Of a stretch of 64,000 bases of DNA, positions 61,822-64,000 are shown piece by piece; the first letter of the stretch is position 1; each line of letters opens with the position of its first letter. The stretch is from M3007 sp964646615. GTDB taxonomy: Bacteria > Bacteroidota > Bacteroidia > Chitinophagales > Saprospiraceae. The position numbers were made by a program, and so were the translations under genes. The notes beneath the pieces are model-generated. The model was given only the letters and a program-made list of their open reading frames with translations. It made no database searches and had not been told where the DNA came from. The stretch covers positions 22,434 through 86,433 of the forward strand of contig CAZYEV010000032.1 of NCBI GenBank assembly GCA_964646615.1. Direction: 5' to 3'.

Positions 61822-63207
61822 TCAGGGGGGCATAACGTCGTCCTTTCCCAGACTTTCGAGAGTCGAAGGTCGGGTAAAATCCCACAGCAGAGCAACGACT
61901 ACGAAGAGATATTCCAGCGCTATCCAGCCGTATTTCTCCTGAAAACCGCCTCCGGCATAGTGGCTGTACGAGAATGCAACGGTAGCCGTCCAGACCATCG
62001 GGTAACACCAGGCAGGCCGGCGCTCTGCCACCAGACTCAGCGCAAAAGGCACGAGAACATACCACGGATGCACCGTAGTGGCCAACAGCAGGTACAACGT
62101 CGCCGCCAGCATCATGCGGTCGGTAAATGAAGGCGCAAAGGGTGCTTTTCTTCTGTAAAAAGTAATGACCCACACGCCCACAAATACCAGCCCGCCCAAA
62201 AGCGGCCCCAACAGACGCGCCTGTATCACTGCCTTAAACCCCAATGCCATCAGCAGCTCCCGCAAAACGTAGTAAATGCTGGCATTGAAAGCAAACTGAC
62301 GAAAGTACAGCCGCAGGCTGCTGAAAAGGTTTTGCAGCACGGCCCAATCCCATAATGGCAGAAAAAGCAAGGTGCAAAAGACCGCGAAATAGCCCATGAA
62401 AAGCCAGCGCGCGCGTCCTCGCAGCCACACCCAAAGCATGGGCAAAAACAACAGCGGCAGCAACTTGACCGCCACCGCTAATGCCCAAAACAGGGCCGCC
62501 AATACCAGATGTTTATGCGCCTTCTCGCCTACCGTTCCAGCAGTGGGTTTGATGCAGGGCTGAAGCATCCATACCCCCGTCAGTAGAAACGCCAGCATAG
62601 CCACCTCAAAATGACCATTGCCCACACCTTCCAGAAGCACTAATGGATGAAGCGCATACGCCGCCACTGCCCAACCGTCCGGACGCCATTTCCTCAACAC
62701 CCACACAACCAGCAGATCCGCTGCCAACAAAAAGGTCTTCAGGATAAATATGCCCCCAGGGATACTTTCGGGAAAAGTTTTGGCTGCTAACCAGAATACC
62801 CCCTGACACACAGGCGGATATACCGTGTAGTAATTCGGCGAATTGAGCAGGGCAAACAGCTCTGGTGTGATGCCCGTGAGCGCCCAATCGCCCTCCATGC
62901 TCTGCGCTGGCGTGTAGGCAAAAGGGTGAATGCCTTGTGCAGCCAGGCGGCCATCCCACAGGAAGCGATAGACGTCGTCGGAAAGGTTAGGAATACTAAA
63001 AAGAAATAAGACACGCAGGCCCAAACCTATCCCCAGTAGCCATTGAAGCGAAAAGAGGCTTTTCGCAAAAAAATGCAGAACGGCCATGTAAACCGCGAAA
63101 AGCGCCTCATAGACCAGTATAAACGCCAAGAATTCTGGTCTTTCTGCATAATAGCCCACCCAGAGGGTCAGAACGACAAAAGCAGCCAGCAAGAGTATAG
63201 GGCGCAT
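61822..63207 (-). CDS. GT-C type polyprenyl-linked glycosyltransferase (mannosyltransferase-like)
   Basis: 461 residues with about 11 hydrophobic segments. GT-C features: an early acidic motif in FLFSIPNLSDDVYRFLWDGRLAAQGIHPF (the DD near the first periplasmic loop), then YTVYPPVCQGVFW, NGHFEVAMLAFLLTG and VKLLPLLFLPMLW. It uses a lipid-linked sugar at the outer face of the inner membrane. The pattern suits the GT87/DUF2029-like mannosyltransferases. Acceptor and sugar are not determined. ATG 63207 is the only good start. Confidence 0.75.
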   Translation of the reverse strand: MRPILLLAAFVVLTLWVGYYAERPEFLAFILVYEALFAVYMAVLHFFAKSLFSLQWLLGIGLGLRVLFLFSIPNLSDDVYRFLWDGRLAAQGIHPFAYTPAQSMEGDWALTGITPELFALLNSPNYYTVYPPVCQGVFWLAAKTFPESIPGGIFILKTFLLAADLLVVWVLRKWRPDGWAVAAYALHPLVLLEGVGNGHFEVAMLAFLLTGVWMLQPCIKPTAGTVGEKAHKHLVLAALFWALAVAVKLLPLLFLPMLWVWLRGRARWLFMGYFAVFCTLLFLPLWDWAVLQNLFSSLRLYFRQFAFNASIYYVLRELLMALGFKAVIQARLLGPLLGGLVFVGVWVITFYRRKAPFAPSFTDRMMLAATLYLLLATTVHPWYVLVPFALSLVAERRPAWCYPMVWTATVAFSYSHYAGGGFQEKYGWIALEYLFVVVALLWDFTRPSTLESLGKDDVMPP

Positions 63208-63285
63208 GAGACTTCGTGCCGGTGTTGCGTAACGTGCAGCGACGGTATTGCCTGTGAAGAATGGACCAAAGGTCTGAAAGCCGAG

Positions 63286-63327
63286 ACAAAAAAGGCCTCG
63301 TGCTCGAGGGAAGTGAGCACGAGGCCT
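63286..63327 (-). terminator. Strong rho-independent terminator for the truncated HYR gene
   Basis: A 13-base perfect stem (63293-63305 and 63315-63327) around a nine-base loop, followed on the minus strand by T6 at 63287-63292. It ends the gene at 63356-64000 and lies between it and the GT-C gene. Confidence 0.85.
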
Positions 63328-63355
63328 CTTACAGGTGCTGAATATTAACGTCAGG

Positions 63356-64000
63356 TCAGTGGCAGCCGCCCAGGATGTTCACATTGAAGCGGCAGGTAGC
63401 CGTTTGGCCAGCAGTGTTGCTGACAGTCAGCTGTATGGCGACCCTACCCGGGTTGAAGATAGTGCCAGGGGCAGGCGTTTGCACCACCGGATTAAGCGGG
63501 GCGCCACAGCCACCACCTACGGAGGCCAGGCCGGTGTAGTCGCCAACAGCAGCCCGGCAACGGCTATCTGCTGTAAGGTCAGGAACAGTAGTTGGGCAGG
63601 TAATCGTTAGAGGAGGCAGGTCCTCGTCCACCAGGCCGTCGCAGTCATTGTCTTTGCCGTCGCACAATTCGGGTGCTCCCGGATATACGGTCGGGTCGTT
63701 ATCGTCGCAGTCATCCGGCGGCGAAACTCCGTCGCCATCGTTGTCCGTCGCGCCACAAGCAGCTGGCCCTGTTTTACTGACGATAAACGTACACGAAGCA
63801 GTGTTGCCGCTGCCATCGTTGGCCGTCAAGACAACAGTCAAGGCTCCTGCGTTTGTAACCGTCGTACCCGCAGCGGGCGCCTGCGTAACCGTCGGGCTGG
63901 CCGTGCAGTTGTCGCTCACCGATGCGGGCGAGTAGGCAGGTAATGTCGCCTGACACGAAGCATTCAGCGGGAGCGTCTGCGTCGGCGGACACGTAATCGA
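63356..64000 (-). CDS. Surface protein with HYR and MopE-like repeats, N-terminus cut by window edge
   Basis: The frame is open to base 64000, giving 214 C-terminal residues. Visible: a HYR domain (SVSDNCTASPTVTQAPAAGT, NDGSGNTASCTFIV), then an Asp-rich metal-binding MopE-like unit (DNDGDGVSPPDDCDDNDP, PELCDGKDNDCDGLVDEDLP), then another HYR domain (ITCPTTVPDLTADSRC, AGQTATCRFNVNILGGCH). It has no Por-secretion domain at its end. Such proteins are surface adhesin-like in Bacteroidota. The first 783 residues or more lie outside the window. Function not determined. Confidence 0.85.
   Translation of the reverse strand, partial: SITCPPTQTLPLNASCQATLPAYSPASVSDNCTASPTVTQAPAAGTTVTNAGALTVVLTANDGSGNTASCTFIVSKTGPAACGATDNDGDGVSPPDDCDDNDPTVYPGAPELCDGKDNDCDGLVDEDLPPLTITCPTTVPDLTADSRCRAAVGDYTGLASVGGGCGAPLNPVVQTPAPGTIFNPGRVAIQLTVSNTAGQTATCRFNVNILGGCH

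Overview
The window looks like a chromosomal segment of a fairly high-GC member of the Bacteroidota, probably Saprospiria- or Cytophagia-like. The evidence is a SusC/SusD pair, several secreted proteins with Por/type IX (T9SS) C-terminal sorting domains, HYR-repeat surface proteins, a GMN-type CorA, a futalosine hydrolase, and upstream of many genes an 8-mer fitting the Bacteroidota -7 promoter element TAnnTTTG (most often TACTTTTG). No rRNA, tRNA, CRISPR array, prophage or insertion sequence was recognised. The window is cut inside a secreted protein gene at each end.

1-10 kb: a truncated secreted protein; yggS; an EAD11-TIR conflict-type effector; a FemAB/GNAT-like transferase and inorganic pyrophosphatase; then a plus-strand run of a small secreted protein, PduO-type cobalamin adenosyltransferase, CorA and a LOG-family hydrolase; then an Rpn/PD-(D/E)XK protein and a secreted esterase. 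10-21 kb: a lipoprotein and a 1197-residue predicted outer-membrane protein, a PAP2 phosphatase with a methyltransferase, futalosine hydrolase with a nucleoside phosphorylase, an SH3-type lipoprotein and a P-type cation ATPase. 21-28 kb (minus strand): yidC, two tandem secreted endonuclease I paralogues, DedA and a glycosyltransferase, closely packed. 28-39 kb: RluA-type pseudouridine synthase, a RibF-glycosyltransferase 2 fusion, RarA, isoaspartyl peptidase, an orphan DNA methyltransferase with a frameshifted SNase-like tail, a MoxR-like AAA ATPase, a TPR protein and a second GT4 glycosyltransferase. 39-43.6 kb: a DEDDh exonuclease, a very acidic small protein overlapping pstS, and pstSCAB.

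43.7-60 kb is a polysaccharide utilisation locus on the minus strand. In transcription order: a glucoamylase-family (PF10091) enzyme, a six-repeat putative glycan-binding protein, a PF10091-esterase fusion, a sodium:solute symporter, a GH3 beta-glucosidase, SusC and SusD. PF10091 includes the GH144 beta-1,2-glucanases and GH3 commonly supplies the partner beta-glucosidase, so a beta-glucan, possibly beta-1,2-glucan, is the best substrate guess. Beyond it lie an arginine-decarboxylase-like PLP enzyme, a GT-C membrane glycosyltransferase, a strong terminator and a truncated HYR/MopE-motif surface protein.

The most unusual items are the RibF-GT2 fusion, the methyltransferase-SNase gene broken at a G5 run, the EAD11-TIR gene, the glucanase-esterase fusion inside the PUL, and the acidic ORF whose 3' end also encodes the basic N-terminus of PstS. 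All functional calls come from motif reading; no database search was run.
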